Assembly: GCA_965200035.1 (NCBI GenBank)
Contig: OZ241334.1
Span: 2,170,001 to 2,234,000, forward strand
Source: UBA1952 sp965200035
GTDB lineage: Bacteria; Bacteroidota; Bacteroidia; Chitinophagales; Chitinophagaceae
Direction of reading: 5' to 3'
Length of the DNA: 64,000 bases
Shown: positions 26,125-35,743 of the stretch, one piece after another
How the letters are laid out: every line of letters begins with the position of its first letter
Numbering within the stretch: the stretch's first letter is position 1
Translations under genes and position numbers: made by a program
The notes under the pieces: generated by a model
Databases searched by the model: none
Told to the model about the DNA's origin: nothing
What the model saw: the letters and a program-made list of their open reading frames with translations, nothing else

Positions 26125-26589
26125 ATGAATGAACAATATCAAGACGAGCAGAACTCTGTTTTCGATACGGTAGTTCCCTTTAAAGAATACGCATCTGTCG
26201 GGCAGCGCTTTGCTAATTTCCTGATTGATCTGGCCGTAGGCTATCTTCTGGTACTTGGCTTTTTCATTGTGCTGGCCATCGCTTTACCCAATCTCATCAG
26301 CTATTTTACAGAAGGAAGCATGGGGTCAAAGCTCATGGATCGGCTGCTGACAGCGTTGATACTGATAATTGTATATTCTATAACTGAAGGAGCTACCAAA
26401 GGAAAGACACTGGGCAAGCTCATTACCGGAACGAGGGCAGTACAGGATGATACCTATGAACCCATCACTTGGAAACAGGCCATCCTCAGAAGCCTCAGTC
26501 GCTTTGTACCATTTGAGGCGCTCAGCGGATTTGGTGGTCATCCCCTGCATGACCGATGGACAAAAACCTGTGTGATCAAAATAAGATAA
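26125..26589 (+). CDS. RDD-family membrane protein
   Basis: Start at the ATG at 26125; a GTG at 26101 is also in frame. 154 residues: a short cytoplasmic start, the RDD motif region 'SVGQRFANFLIDLAVGYLLVLGF', a second TM pair around 75-100, and 'GKTLGKLITGTRAV' followed by the C-terminal 'ILRSLSRFVPFEALSGF'. RDD proteins are small membrane proteins, some linked to ion exchange; no specific role can be read here. Confidence 0.87.
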   Translation: MNEQYQDEQNSVFDTVVPFKEYASVGQRFANFLIDLAVGYLLVLGFFIVLAIALPNLISYFTEGSMGSKLMDRLLTALILIIVYSITEGATKGKTLGKLITGTRAVQDDTYEPITWKQAILRSLSRFVPFEALSGFGGHPLHDRWTKTCVIKIR

Positions 26590-26623
26590 AAAAAGCCTGC
26601 AATGAAATAGTTGCAGGCTTTTT
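26590..26623 (+). terminator. terminator of the serS-DUF4293-RDD run
   Basis: AAAAAGCCTGCAA, 8-base loop, TTGCAGGCTTTTT directly after the stop codon. Confidence 0.85.
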
Positions 26624-26649
26624 GATTAGTAAGACCCTGTGCACTGTGG

Positions 26650-26674
26650 GATGCTTCCTTGCGTCAGCATGACG
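26650..26674. repeat. single REP-like element of the GTCATGCTGA type
   Basis: The minus strand reads GTCATGCTGACG followed by CAAGGAAGCATCC. This resembles a widespread dispersed repeat with the outline GTCATGCTGA ... GAAGCATC. It lies between convergent genes. Confidence 0.5.
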
Positions 26675-26693
26675 TGTGTGCTGTAAAGCAGCA

Positions 26694-29600
26694 TCAATTC
26701 ACCTTCACCACACCAGCGCCGTTATAAGAATGGAAGAATCCATTGTACATCGCATCGGCCTGCACCGGACCTAGCTGATAAGTGCCGGGAGATACCGCGC
26801 GCACCATGTAGTAAAAGTCTTTCTGCGTGCTATTGGCCGTAGTGAACAGGTTGATGCGGTCGTCGCGGTAATCCAGATAATCCGGTGTGGCTTCATCCTT
26901 GATCCATTTCATATCCGGCATATCATTGAGGCGGGTATTCTCGATCTCAAAGCCGGCCGGCAGCATATCGGTCACCACTACATTCTCTACCGGAGTATTG
27001 AACTGAGCCTGTAGTGACAGCTTAATCACGATCAGATCATTCTGGCGGAAAACATTGCCCACCATTGGCTTGCCAGTACGGTCATAATAAATACGGCGTA
27101 CCTTCAGGTAACTGTCTTCTTCTTTATAAGAGCCATCGGCAGTGATGCCGGCAATCTCCCAGAAATAATAGTAATTACCCTTACCCTTCACCTGCATCTG
27201 TAATGGATGTCCTATGTACGGCTTCAGATCCATAGTAACGGAAGCGCCGGTAGAAGCGCCGATCTGTTTGCTGCCGCTGAATACTGATGCAGTCGCATTC
27301 GTAGCATTGCTTGCACGCGCGATCTTACCCAGAGCCAGTATACCCCATACATTCTCCTGCGTATTCAGGTATTGACCACGCATCATACTACTCACTGTTC
27401 TGGAAAGAGGCCCTACCTGTGGGTTAGACGGATCAATATCTATCAGCGCGCTCAGCGCCATACTAACATCGCGGATGTAGGAATAGAAAGACCCGCCAAA
27501 AGACGTGTTGGCTTTTTCACCGGCAAATGCATTAGGCAATACCTGCCTTGCTGCCTGTGGATTTCCACTCAGTCCATAAGCCGCCGCCAGCAGATATTTA
27601 CTATCGATGGCCAGCATATTTGGATTGCCCTTGTAATAATTCATAGTAGCCGTCTGCGGCTGACCGGCGAGCGCCAGCACATAAAGTGAGTAAGCAACTT
27701 CCTTCGCGGCGATCTCTTTTTTCAGATTCTGATTATAGTACAGCACTTCGATCTCGCGCTTCTGCAGCCGGAAACGCAGGTACTGCAGCAGGTGATCCAG
27801 TGTAGTATTATTGACCTCGTAGCCGGCTTTTTTTGCCTCCAGCATAAAATGTGTGGCATACACACTTCCCCACCAGCTTTCGCTGCCACCGCCCGGCCAG
27901 TACATGAGCGCGCCATTGCTCATCTGCATGGACTGAAGCTTCAGGATGGCTTGCTGTACATTGTAGTTCGGGTTAGGATCTGACACATTAGCGCCGGTAA
28001 TGCTCTTGACTAGGTCTGCGTAATAGAGTTGCGGGAATGCCGCAGAAGTGCTCTGTTCTACGCACCCGTAAGGGTACTGTACCAGGTACTCCATATTCCT
28101 GCTTAACGGCACCAGCGGCGACTTGCCAATGATGAGCCTGCCGGATGCAGTAGATGGCAGGAAATTTGCGCTTGGATTAATGGTAGTCACCACGCCGGCA
28201 AGAGCAGTACCGCTGCCGGTAATCTTCTGCAAGGATGCAGGCGGACGAATGGCGATCTCCGTTTCGTTCGTAAAGGTTTCATTCATAGCCTGAACGCTCA
28301 CCGTGATCTTGCCTGCGCCAATGCTGTTTTGCGCAGCAATATTAAAGACAACGCGTGCTTCCCGGTTTGCAGGGATGGTTACCCGTTGCGTAGCGGTACC
28401 CGTCACATTCAGCGGACCGCTCAATTGCATTGTTACATTGGCAACCGCATCTTTTGCAGTGGTATTGCTGAGCGTTACCGGCATCATCACTTCATCTTTA
28501 GGACTGAGCACGCGAGGAAGCGCTGTAGAAATGACTACCGGATCGGCCACTTTCATATGATTGTCTGCGCTGCCGAAGCCTCTGCCTTTGTAAGCCAGCG
28601 CCATCACGCGGATATCTCCTGAAAACTGCGGTATATCAATATTATAGCGAATGGTGCCGCTGCCATCTGCCTGCATAATGCCACTCCAAAAAGAGACATT
28701 TTTCACGCGGTTTACGAACAATGGATTGACCCGTAGATTGCTGTTGGCACCGGCCGCATCGCCACCGGTACTGCTACGCGTGGTTTTAATTTCGGGCAGC
28801 AAAAGCGGATAAATATCATAGCTCAGCACAGATAGCGCAACCTTCTGATAGAAGTAAGTATAAGGATCGGGCGTCTCATAATTCTTGACCTGCAGGATGC
28901 CTTCATCTACGGCTGCAACGGTCACATAGGCGCCGGGCGCGGTTTTCACGGTAATAGTCTGTTTGGTTTTGCTGCGCGATTTATCTACCATCATTACCGA
29001 TACGGGCAGGTGATTTTTTACATTCTCCACCGGTACATTGCGGAAGCCATACGCTACGGTGAGCGGCATATCGGTACCGTCCATCGGGCGGAAAAGGGTG
29101 GCGGTCACATACACATTCGGCACACAGATATCATCGGCTTTAAAAGAAAGCGATGCCGATTTATTGCTGGTGGTCACATAATAATGCTTCAACATCTGAT
29201 TGCGCTCTACCGTTACCAGCATGCGGCCTTCGAATGGAGTGGTGAAGAGCAGCTTTACCTCATCGCCCAGGTTATACTTTTCCTTATCGGGCTTGATGTC
29301 CACATTGCCTTCATTGTTGACCTCGAAAGAAGTGTACTGAGAATCGCTGTAGCCCCAGGCGTAGAAAGACTTGGACACATAGCCTTCATGGCCGGGCAAT
29401 GCTATATGCACTTCATAAGAACCGCTGAGCATGGGCACATAGCTATAGTACATATTAGCGCCTGAGATACGCACCGCCGTTTGAGCGACCACTTTTTTCT
29501 GCTCCTGAGACACATAGCGGTAATGATCGCCCGATTGCTCAATAACGGTATTCCATTCTTTCTTGATGACAGTAATCTGTACGGGTACATTGTTCTGCGG

Positions 29601-32084
29601 ATTGCCATTCTTATCCAGCGCGATGATGGGGATGCGCATGGATGCACGGGTGCTCACATAATCATAGCTTTCTTTAACGCCAAGAAACACCGGCTGCGTG
29701 TAAACAGTAAAGTGCTCGTAGCGATGCACCGGCCGGCCAGTTTCATCAAATACGGTAGCCGTAATGTTGCCTTTCAACATACCTGCTTCGGCATAATCGG
29801 TGCTCAGTCCAAAAGCCGCAGATGCGCCTCCGCGCTCATCGGTTGTGCCGTTCTGCAAGTGACTGGTGAATGAAAAGTCTTTGACAATATTAAAGCTGTA
29901 GTTATCATATTTCTCAGAAGAGAAAGCCACTTTTTCCAGGTTTAGTTCGCACTCAAAATTCCGGTTCATAGCCGGTGTGCCAAACAGGTTATCGGCCTGG
30001 ATGGTAGCGCGGATGCTGTCGCCAAGATTGTATTCCTGCTTATCTATTTTCAATGAAGCTTTCAGGCGGTCGGGCATAAAATCTTCAATGCTTACCTGAT
30101 AGCTGTTGAGCAGAATATCATTGCCGCTATATACTTCCAGCGTATAGGTGCCGGTCATGGCGGATGGCGGTATCGGGAAAGCCGTTTCTGTAGATCCTTC
30201 CTCATTCAGGATCTTACGCATGGAAGCAAACTCTTTGCCGTTCGGCATCAGCAGGCGCAGGCGTACCGGTATCTCACCGGGATTGCTCCAGCTTTCATCG
30301 CGCACGATAGTGCTTACATGAGCAATTTCACCAGGGCGGTAAATGTTGCGCTCAGCATAGATCATGGCGTTCAGTCCGGTGGCATTCGGCTCGCGGCCGC
30401 CCACATCATAACGGGAGGTTTCAATGCGGCTGCCATCCATCCACAGAAATGAAAATTCATCTCCGTTCTTTGCCGTGATCATGCCCGTCTTAAAGCCGGG
30501 AGATGTCTTGCTGATATCTTTGAATACGGCAATGCCATCGGCATCCGAGACGGAAGAATACAGCTGTTGATTGTTGGTGGAAACAAAAGATACTTTGACT
30601 CCGCTCATCCGCGAAGCATCCCGGATGGAATTGGTGAATACATAAATATTGTCCTTCTCTTCTTTCACGATCATCCCGATATCCGAGATCGAGAGAATCT
30701 TGCTCTGCTGCACCCAGTAATGATCTTTGCTGGCTACCTTGATCACGTACACACCATTGTATCCTTTGATCTTGTCCTGAAAGTCGAGATGCAGCACCCG
30801 TGCGGCATTGATGCCGGGCAGCTTCGCGGTTTCATACTCACGGTGAAAAATGGTATCGCCAAGGTTTTCGGTATTGTAGGATTCAAAGGAACCGCCGCCT
30901 TCGCTTTCTTCATCAGAACCGTAATCATTGCTGGTGCCACGGCGCATAAGCTGCTCCACATTATTCTCATAAACCTTGGTAACGGTGACTTCTACTTTCG
31001 GCACATTCACAATATTCAGCGCAATGTTTTTATAGCCGCGTGAAGAGAGATACATGCCTTTGGTATTGGCAAAAGTAATGGTCGGTTCCAGCTTGCCGAA
31101 AGTAACCTGCTCGGAGTAATCTGCTTTCATCTTGCCGCCAAAAGCGCCTTCCAGTCCGTGGGCTACCGTGAGTTGGTATGTCTGGTCAGGCTTCATCTCC
31201 GTGCTGGTGAGGGTAATACCGCCATCTACCGTCATTACTTCAAAAGCAACAGCAGGCTCTATGGTAATGAAATTTTTCAGGCCTTCTTCATTGACCGGTT
31301 GGGAGGTGCTCAAAGTCACCGTTGCTTCCGTGCCGGAATGCTGCGATTCAATGCCGGTAATGCTGAGCGTATAGCGCGATGGCACTTCCGCCTGCAGCGC
31401 AGTATCTGTAGCCGATTGATAATTGGCGTTGGCCAGCCTGATGCCTCTGTCTATTTCTATTTTAAGTTGCACTGGTTTGTCTTCGCCGGTAAGTGGCAGG
31501 AATTGCAGGGATACTGTTTTTCCTTTTCCGCCATTGATCGTATTAAAGCTTACAGGCCTTCCGCCGGAGCTCAGCTTCAGCTTGGCTGCGGCATCGGTTA
31601 CAAGAATGTCGTAGTTAAAATCAAGATCGAGCTGCGTCATTACAGTGCCTCCGCCCTGGCCTCTTGCATAGGAAAGATGGGTGGCTGCCACATGCAATGG
31701 CGCTGTGTGAAATTTAAACGTAGTGGCCTTGCCCAGACCATAAGGCTTTTTGCTGCGGCGCAATACCTGACGGGTAACGGTAGCTGTGTATTCCGTGCCC
31801 GGCAGAAATCCATTGGCCGGCGAGAACTGAAGCTCACTGCTGCTGTTCCATTTAAACATGCCATGCACGGCAGGCTGAAACTCGATATAGGGAATGCTGT
31901 CCCACTGCTGTAGCAGGCTGTCGGGGTAGAGGTCTTTATTGAAGGTAAATGCAAGATTTTGCTGTTCATCTACTTCTGTGTCAAAGTTCCGTCCGGTCAC
32001 TTCCACACCATTGCGGTTGCTACAGCTTTGGGCAAAAAAAAGGCTGGCAGTCAGGATGACGGCGAGCCGGAGAATGGATTTCAT
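26694..32084 (-). CDS. alpha-2-macroglobulin family lipoprotein with thioester motif
   Basis: 1796 residues. Lipoprotein signal with lipobox ending 'AQSC'. MG-type beta-sandwich domains follow, an 'AERNIYRPGEIAHVSTIVRD' segment typical of MG3, an A2M family core ('FWSGIMQADGSGTIRYNIDIPQFSGDIRVMALAY'), the thioester motif YGCVEQ near residue 1338, and an alpha-helical TED domain. It is a large bacterial A2M that should trap attacking proteases in the periplasm through its thioester. The usual neighbour, a PbpC-type penicillin-binding protein, is absent. It is a single-gene transcript. Confidence 0.93.
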   Translation of the reverse strand: MKSILRLAVILTASLFFAQSCSNRNGVEVTGRNFDTEVDEQQNLAFTFNKDLYPDSLLQQWDSIPYIEFQPAVHGMFKWNSSSELQFSPANGFLPGTEYTATVTRQVLRRSKKPYGLGKATTFKFHTAPLHVAATHLSYARGQGGGTVMTQLDLDFNYDILVTDAAAKLKLSSGGRPVSFNTINGGKGKTVSLQFLPLTGEDKPVQLKIEIDRGIRLANANYQSATDTALQAEVPSRYTLSITGIESQHSGTEATVTLSTSQPVNEEGLKNFITIEPAVAFEVMTVDGGITLTSTEMKPDQTYQLTVAHGLEGAFGGKMKADYSEQVTFGKLEPTITFANTKGMYLSSRGYKNIALNIVNVPKVEVTVTKVYENNVEQLMRRGTSNDYGSDEESEGGGSFESYNTENLGDTIFHREYETAKLPGINAARVLHLDFQDKIKGYNGVYVIKVASKDHYWVQQSKILSISDIGMIVKEEKDNIYVFTNSIRDASRMSGVKVSFVSTNNQQLYSSVSDADGIAVFKDISKTSPGFKTGMITAKNGDEFSFLWMDGSRIETSRYDVGGREPNATGLNAMIYAERNIYRPGEIAHVSTIVRDESWSNPGEIPVRLRLLMPNGKEFASMRKILNEEGSTETAFPIPPSAMTGTYTLEVYSGNDILLNSYQVSIEDFMPDRLKASLKIDKQEYNLGDSIRATIQADNLFGTPAMNRNFECELNLEKVAFSSEKYDNYSFNIVKDFSFTSHLQNGTTDERGGASAAFGLSTDYAEAGMLKGNITATVFDETGRPVHRYEHFTVYTQPVFLGVKESYDYVSTRASMRIPIIALDKNGNPQNNVPVQITVIKKEWNTVIEQSGDHYRYVSQEQKKVVAQTAVRISGANMYYSYVPMLSGSYEVHIALPGHEGYVSKSFYAWGYSDSQYTSFEVNNEGNVDIKPDKEKYNLGDEVKLLFTTPFEGRMLVTVERNQMLKHYYVTTSNKSASLSFKADDICVPNVYVTATLFRPMDGTDMPLTVAYGFRNVPVENVKNHLPVSVMMVDKSRSKTKQTITVKTAPGAYVTVAAVDEGILQVKNYETPDPYTYFYQKVALSVLSYDIYPLLLPEIKTTRSSTGGDAAGANSNLRVNPLFVNRVKNVSFWSGIMQADGSGTIRYNIDIPQFSGDIRVMALAYKGRGFGSADNHMKVADPVVISTALPRVLSPKDEVMMPVTLSNTTAKDAVANVTMQLSGPLNVTGTATQRVTIPANREARVVFNIAAQNSIGAGKITVSVQAMNETFTNETEIAIRPPASLQKITGSGTALAGVVTTINPSANFLPSTASGRLIIGKSPLVPLSRNMEYLVQYPYGCVEQSTSAAFPQLYYADLVKSITGANVSDPNPNYNVQQAILKLQSMQMSNGALMYWPGGGSESWWGSVYATHFMLEAKKAGYEVNNTTLDHLLQYLRFRLQKREIEVLYYNQNLKKEIAAKEVAYSLYVLALAGQPQTATMNYYKGNPNMLAIDSKYLLAAAYGLSGNPQAARQVLPNAFAGEKANTSFGGSFYSYIRDVSMALSALIDIDPSNPQVGPLSRTVSSMMRGQYLNTQENVWGILALGKIARASNATNATASVFSGSKQIGASTGASVTMDLKPYIGHPLQMQVKGKGNYYYFWEIAGITADGSYKEEDSYLKVRRIYYDRTGKPMVGNVFRQNDLIVIKLSLQAQFNTPVENVVVTDMLPAGFEIENTRLNDMPDMKWIKDEATPDYLDYRDDRINLFTTANSTQKDFYYMVRAVSPGTYQLGPVQADAMYNGFFHSYNGAGVVKVN

Positions 32085-32239
32085 AATTTGGGATTATGCT
32101 TGTATGCTATGAAAGTAACGTAGATTATTCAGCTTATTGTGTATGCGGATAAATATTTTTTCAGGACTTGCCCGGCAACACAATGGTATGGTTTTTGGAT
32201 AGGATTAATCATATTATTCACCACCTAAAGAAAAACACT

Positions 32240-32500
32240 ATGGGCATTTTATCCTGGATCATCTTCGGCCTTATTGCAGGCGCTATCGCTAAAGCCATTC
32301 ACCCCGGCAAAGATCCCGGCGGCTGGATCATTACCATCATCATTGGTATCATCGGCGGCGTGGTAGGCGGCTGGATCGGTATGATGATCTGGCACCGCGA
32401 TGTCAATGATTTCAGTCTTGCCAGTTTTGGATTGGCCGTATTGGGCGCCATTATTGTTCTGTGGCTGTATCGGATGATCAGCGGCAGGCGGGCGGCTTAG
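32240..32500 (+). CDS. GlsB/YeaQ/YmgE-family small membrane protein
   Basis: Start at 32240 ('MGILSWIIFGLIAGAIAKAIHPGKDPGG'), 86 residues, with three glycine-rich hydrophobic segments ('TIIIGIIGGVVGGWIGMMIW' in the middle). This transglycosylase-associated family is linked to envelope or stress responses, but its biochemical role is not established. It is divergent from the A2M gene. Confidence 0.88.
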   Translation: MGILSWIIFGLIAGAIAKAIHPGKDPGGWIITIIIGIIGGVVGGWIGMMIWHRDVNDFSLASFGLAVLGAIIVLWLYRMISGRRAA

Positions 32501-32828
32501 CACCGATAACTTATTTATAAGCTGTAAGAGATCAAATAATGCAGACGCAACTTGGGTCTACAAACCAATAGCCTGTATCTGCATTAGTTCTGCCCTTCCC
32601 ATCTGGCTTTTCTCTGTATGCAACTTATCTGGCTGACGGAACCTAGTTGTTTCGTCAGCCTTTCTTTTTTCTCAATTTTTTTGCCATGCATTAGCGTTTT
32701 CTGAGCCGGAGTTTTATAATGTAAAGTTTAAAAGCTGCCAGCTGTTTGGCGGTTTTGTTTTGTGGCGCATTGTTTTTAAGCGTCTGTATAAGAATACTTA
32801 CCAGCCATTTCTTAAATTACAGTCAGCT
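32501..32828. other. intergenic region with terminator and possible small RNA
   Basis: 328 bp without a gene. AATGCAGA at about 32537 and TCTGCATT near 32577 form an 8-bp closing stem around about 30 bases. A terminator hairpin with a T-run follows at 32631-32670. This could be a structured 3' UTR of the preceding gene or a separate small RNA. The rest up to 32828 is AT-rich, likely the promoter region of the next gene. Confidence 0.4.
32631..32670 (+). terminator. terminator
   Basis: GGCTGACG ... CGTCAGCC stem followed by TTTCTTTTTT. Confidence 0.75.
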
Positions 32829-33458
32829 ATGAATACGATCGAAAATGAAATCCCGGAGCATAAAAAAGGACTGACCAAGCATTTTACCGCGACCCGCAGA
32901 TTCATCACTACAGCCGATGCACAGCTTTGCTATGCCAATGCCGTCAGCAGGCTGCTCAATGTCAATCATTGGAATGAGCTGTCACCGGCAAACAAAGGTG
33001 GCTTCCGGATTATGAGCCACAACCTGAAGCCGCAGCGCCGTAGATTGAAGCTGAACGATTACATCCGGATCGGCGCGCCGGCTCCAGAAAACCCCGATGG
33101 CGATGGGTATGATTGGGTAAAGGCTGAGACTTTGAAATTCAATACCGGCAAACGCAAAGAGCAATGCCTGCTTACTTTAAAGCCATGTCCGATGCCGGGC
33201 GAAGAGCATACCGCACATTTTTTCTCAGCAGCATCGAGCAGCTCATTTCTCATCACAAGGAATGGTAAATATGTGACTTCTGCCTACTACGGGCGGAACG
33301 AATGGCCGAATACAGATACTGCGGGCACGGTGGAAACGGTACGGAATCTAGTGGTAGCGGCCGGGGCAATACTGGGCTTCTCAGATGTACTATGGTCGCC
33401 GCTCACTCATAATCTGATCGCGGACGGCACTAAGATCAGGGAACAAAATGAAGTGTAA
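32829..33458 (+). CDS. conserved-looking protein of unknown function
   Basis: Start at 32829 ('MNTIENEIPEHKK'), 209 residues; the frame opens upstream at 32760 but that part looks non-coding. No signal peptide or TM. The middle is basic and aromatic ('GGFRIMSHNLKPQRRRLKLNDYIRIGAPAPENPDGDGYDWVKAETL'), suggesting nucleic-acid contact or a compact beta domain. I do not recognise a named family. Confidence 0.7.
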   Translation: MNTIENEIPEHKKGLTKHFTATRRFITTADAQLCYANAVSRLLNVNHWNELSPANKGGFRIMSHNLKPQRRRLKLNDYIRIGAPAPENPDGDGYDWVKAETLKFNTGKRKEQCLLTLKPCPMPGEEHTAHFFSAASSSSFLITRNGKYVTSAYYGRNEWPNTDTAGTVETVRNLVVAAGAILGFSDVLWSPLTHNLIADGTKIREQNEV

Positions 33459-33491
33459 ACAACAGGCTGAACAACACTGCTGAATCAGGCT

Positions 33492-33499
33492 TACCTTTG
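33492..33499 (+). promoter_or_regulatory. TAnnTTTG -7 box for the DUF983 gene
   Basis: TACCTTTG, 17 bp before the ATG at 33517. Confidence 0.5.
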
Positions 33500-33516
33500 C
33501 GCCTCACTACCTGCTG

Positions 33517-33930
33517 ATGGGCACACTTCCCTCAAAATCGTCTTTTATAGGCGGTATGCTTACCAATAAATGTCCCAATTGTCGCCGGGGGCAGGTCTTT
33601 ACCCATAAGGGCATTTTCCCGCTGGGCAAGGTGGTAGATCTGGAAGAGCATTGCGCCGTCTGCGGACAGCGGCTTAAAGGCGAAAACAATAATGGCGCTG
33701 GCATCAACTATGCGCTGACGATCATCATCCTGTTTGGCAACCTGCTCTGGTACTGGCCTGTATTCGGGATGGATTACCGCGATTACAGCATTTACTATTT
33801 TCTTACCGTCAGCACCGTAGTCGTTATTTTGCTGCAGCCCTGGCTGATGCGCCTTTCGAGGATGGTATATCTCTATATGCTCGTGCCTTACAAGAGCGGA
33901 CCTGCATTGCCTGATGAATATGTTTCGTAA
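33517..33930 (+). CDS. DUF983 zinc-ribbon membrane protein
   Basis: 137 residues. Two CxxC pairs, CPNC in 'LTNKCPNCRRGQVF' and CAVC in 'EEHCAVCGQRL', form a likely zinc ribbon, followed by two hydrophobic segments ('ALTIIILFGNLLWYWPVF', 'YYFLTVSTVVVILLQPWL'). This matches DUF983, whose role is unknown. The next gene starts 21 bp downstream. Confidence 0.88.
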   Translation: MGTLPSKSSFIGGMLTNKCPNCRRGQVFTHKGIFPLGKVVDLEEHCAVCGQRLKGENNNGAGINYALTIIILFGNLLWYWPVFGMDYRDYSIYYFLTVSTVVVILLQPWLMRLSRMVYLYMLVPYKSGPALPDEYVS

Positions 33931-33951
33931 ACCATTTTCCATTTTACTAAA

Positions 33952-35079
33952 ATGCGGATGCCGGAAAAAATAAAGCCATTATTTATGAAAGGACAGCTAT
34001 GGCGGATACTGCTGCTCGTCTGCATGTTTAGCGCAAAAACTGCACAGGCGCAATCATTGAAACCGGGATTTGACAAAGCAGAGTTTACCGAGCTGCTCAA
34101 GATGACCGCGCACCAAATTGATACGCCCTGGAAGAAAGGCCACATATCCTTACCGGAAAATTATCAGCTTGCTTACCGCTCAGAAGTAACCGGACTGGAC
34201 AATCGCTGGGATCTGTGGATGCGCAATGATCATATGCTCGGAGTGATAGAGGTGCGCGGCACCACAGGCAAAAATATCAGTTGGCTGGAAAATTTTTATT
34301 CGGCCATGATCCCGGCCACTGGTCAGATCCGGCTGTCTGATACCTTCACCTTCCATTATCATCTTTCCGATAATCCCCGCGCAGCCGTACATATTGGCTG
34401 GACGATCGGGCTGGGCTTCATGTCTGAAAGCATCGTAACACAAATCAAAAAGCAGTACGCAGCCGGAGTTCATCAGTTTATCATTGCCGGCCACAGCCAG
34501 GGCGGAGCCATCGCTTACCTGCTCACCTCTTACCTGTATGATCTTCGTGCAAGCGGAAAATTACCACGCGATATTGTATTCAAAACCTATTGCAGCGCCG
34601 CGCCCAAGCCTGGCAATCTCTATTATGCCTATAGCTATGAGCAGATCACGCGCGATGGCTGGGCGTACAATGTGATCAACCCTGCGGACTGGGTGCCACA
34701 GACTCCGTTCAGCGTGCAGACGATCAATGAACAACCGGCTGTCAATCCGTTCACCGGCGCGCGGAAAAGCATTCATTCCATGGGCTTTCCCAAAGCAATG
34801 GTAATCGGGTATATGTATGGCCGGCTGGATGGCGGTACGCGTAAAGCGCAGCGCCGCTTTGAAAAATACCTGGGTAATATGGCAGGAAAGCTGGTACAGA
34901 AAGCGCTTCCCGGATATAAGCAGCCGGCGCTTTACTCCAGTGCAGATTATGTACGCACCGGCAATATGATCACCCTGTCGCCGGATGCAGAATATTATCG
35001 CCGCTTCCCCGATACATCTTCTAACGTTTTCATTCATCACCTGATATCACCTTATTATTATCTTATTAATAAGTATTGA
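33952..35079 (+). CDS. exported class-3-type lipase/esterase
   Basis: 375 residues with a signal peptide (cleavage near 'TAQA/QS'). Starts at 33952, 33958 or 33985 are all possible; the last gives the most regular signal. The nucleophile elbow is 'AGHSQGGAIAYLL' (GHSQG), and 'GVIEVRGTTGKN' upstream fits the oxyanion region of fungal-type (class 3) lipases. A C-terminal 'NPADWVPQ' probably supplies the catalytic Asp. It should hydrolyse lipid esters outside the cytoplasm. It lies close behind the DUF983 gene and may share its promoter. Confidence 0.85.
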   Translation: MRMPEKIKPLFMKGQLWRILLLVCMFSAKTAQAQSLKPGFDKAEFTELLKMTAHQIDTPWKKGHISLPENYQLAYRSEVTGLDNRWDLWMRNDHMLGVIEVRGTTGKNISWLENFYSAMIPATGQIRLSDTFTFHYHLSDNPRAAVHIGWTIGLGFMSESIVTQIKKQYAAGVHQFIIAGHSQGGAIAYLLTSYLYDLRASGKLPRDIVFKTYCSAAPKPGNLYYAYSYEQITRDGWAYNVINPADWVPQTPFSVQTINEQPAVNPFTGARKSIHSMGFPKAMVIGYMYGRLDGGTRKAQRRFEKYLGNMAGKLVQKALPGYKQPALYSSADYVRTGNMITLSPDAEYYRRFPDTSSNVFIHHLISPYYYLINKY

Positions 35080-35166
35080 TAAGCGTAAAAAGCTTTTGCT
35101 GTTTTGTGAAAAGCATCCTGACAAAGGCAGTAAAAACTTAAAATAGCACTGCCAATTTGGATGGCG

Positions 35167-35174
35167 TACTTTTG
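35167..35174 (+). promoter_or_regulatory. TAnnTTTG -7 box upstream of groES
   Basis: TACTTTTG, 143 bp before the groES ATG. A long leader would follow. I found no CIRCE-type operator in this region. Confidence 0.4.
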
Positions 35175-35317
35175 CAGCGTGAAAAATTGACCGGCCATAT
35201 GCCTGAAACAGCCGCTAATGCTGAAAAAATGACGCAAAAGCATACATTGGCACAATTGATGCAGTAAATGCTATTAACAATCGTTTTTAAAACAAACCAA
35301 ACATAAACAGACAAATA

Positions 35318-35593
35318 ATGGCAAACATTACTCCACTGCACGACCGCGTAATTGTAAAGGCAGCACCGGCAGAAGAAAAGACAGCCGGAGGCATCATTAT
35401 CCCGGATACTGCACAGGAAAAGCCAATGCGTGGCACAGTAGTAGCTGCAGGCCCTGGTAAGAAAGATGAGCCAATGACCGTAAAGGCTGGCGATACCGTT
35501 CTGTATGGCAAGTATGCTGGTCAGGACATCGAGGTAGAAGGCGACAAGATGCTGATTATGCGCGAAAGCGATATTCTCGGTATCATCGCTTAA
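35318..35593 (+). CDS. groES: co-chaperonin GroES
   Basis: 91 residues, full length. 'LHDRVIVKAAPAEEKTAGGIIIPDTAQEKPMRGTVVAAG' includes the mobile loop that docks on GroEL; 'MLIMRESDILGII' is the usual end. It caps the GroEL ring during folding. Confidence 0.97.
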   Translation: MANITPLHDRVIVKAAPAEEKTAGGIIIPDTAQEKPMRGTVVAAGPGKKDEPMTVKAGDTVLYGKYAGQDIEVEGDKMLIMRESDILGIIA

Positions 35594-35743
35594 TTCTATG
35601 CGATCATGCGGCAATGTGATGAAATGTGGTAATGCTGAATGTATTTATCAACTTATTGGTTCAGACAAGAAGAATCACATATCTCAAAACATAAAGTCGC
35701 ATTTACACAACAATTCAACAATAAAACAATTCAACAATAGAAT
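35594..35743. repeat. groES-groEL spacer with short repeats
   Basis: It contains TGCGGCAATGTGATG, ATGTGGTAATGC and, just before groEL, CAACAATTCAACAATA followed by a second AACAATTCAACAATAG. The first type also occurs at 46408-46545 and 47733-47865. Confidence 0.6.

Noticed and set aside
35080..35317. CIRCE heat-shock operator before groES
   Set aside because: Searched by eye for the TTAGCACTC inverted repeat; not present.
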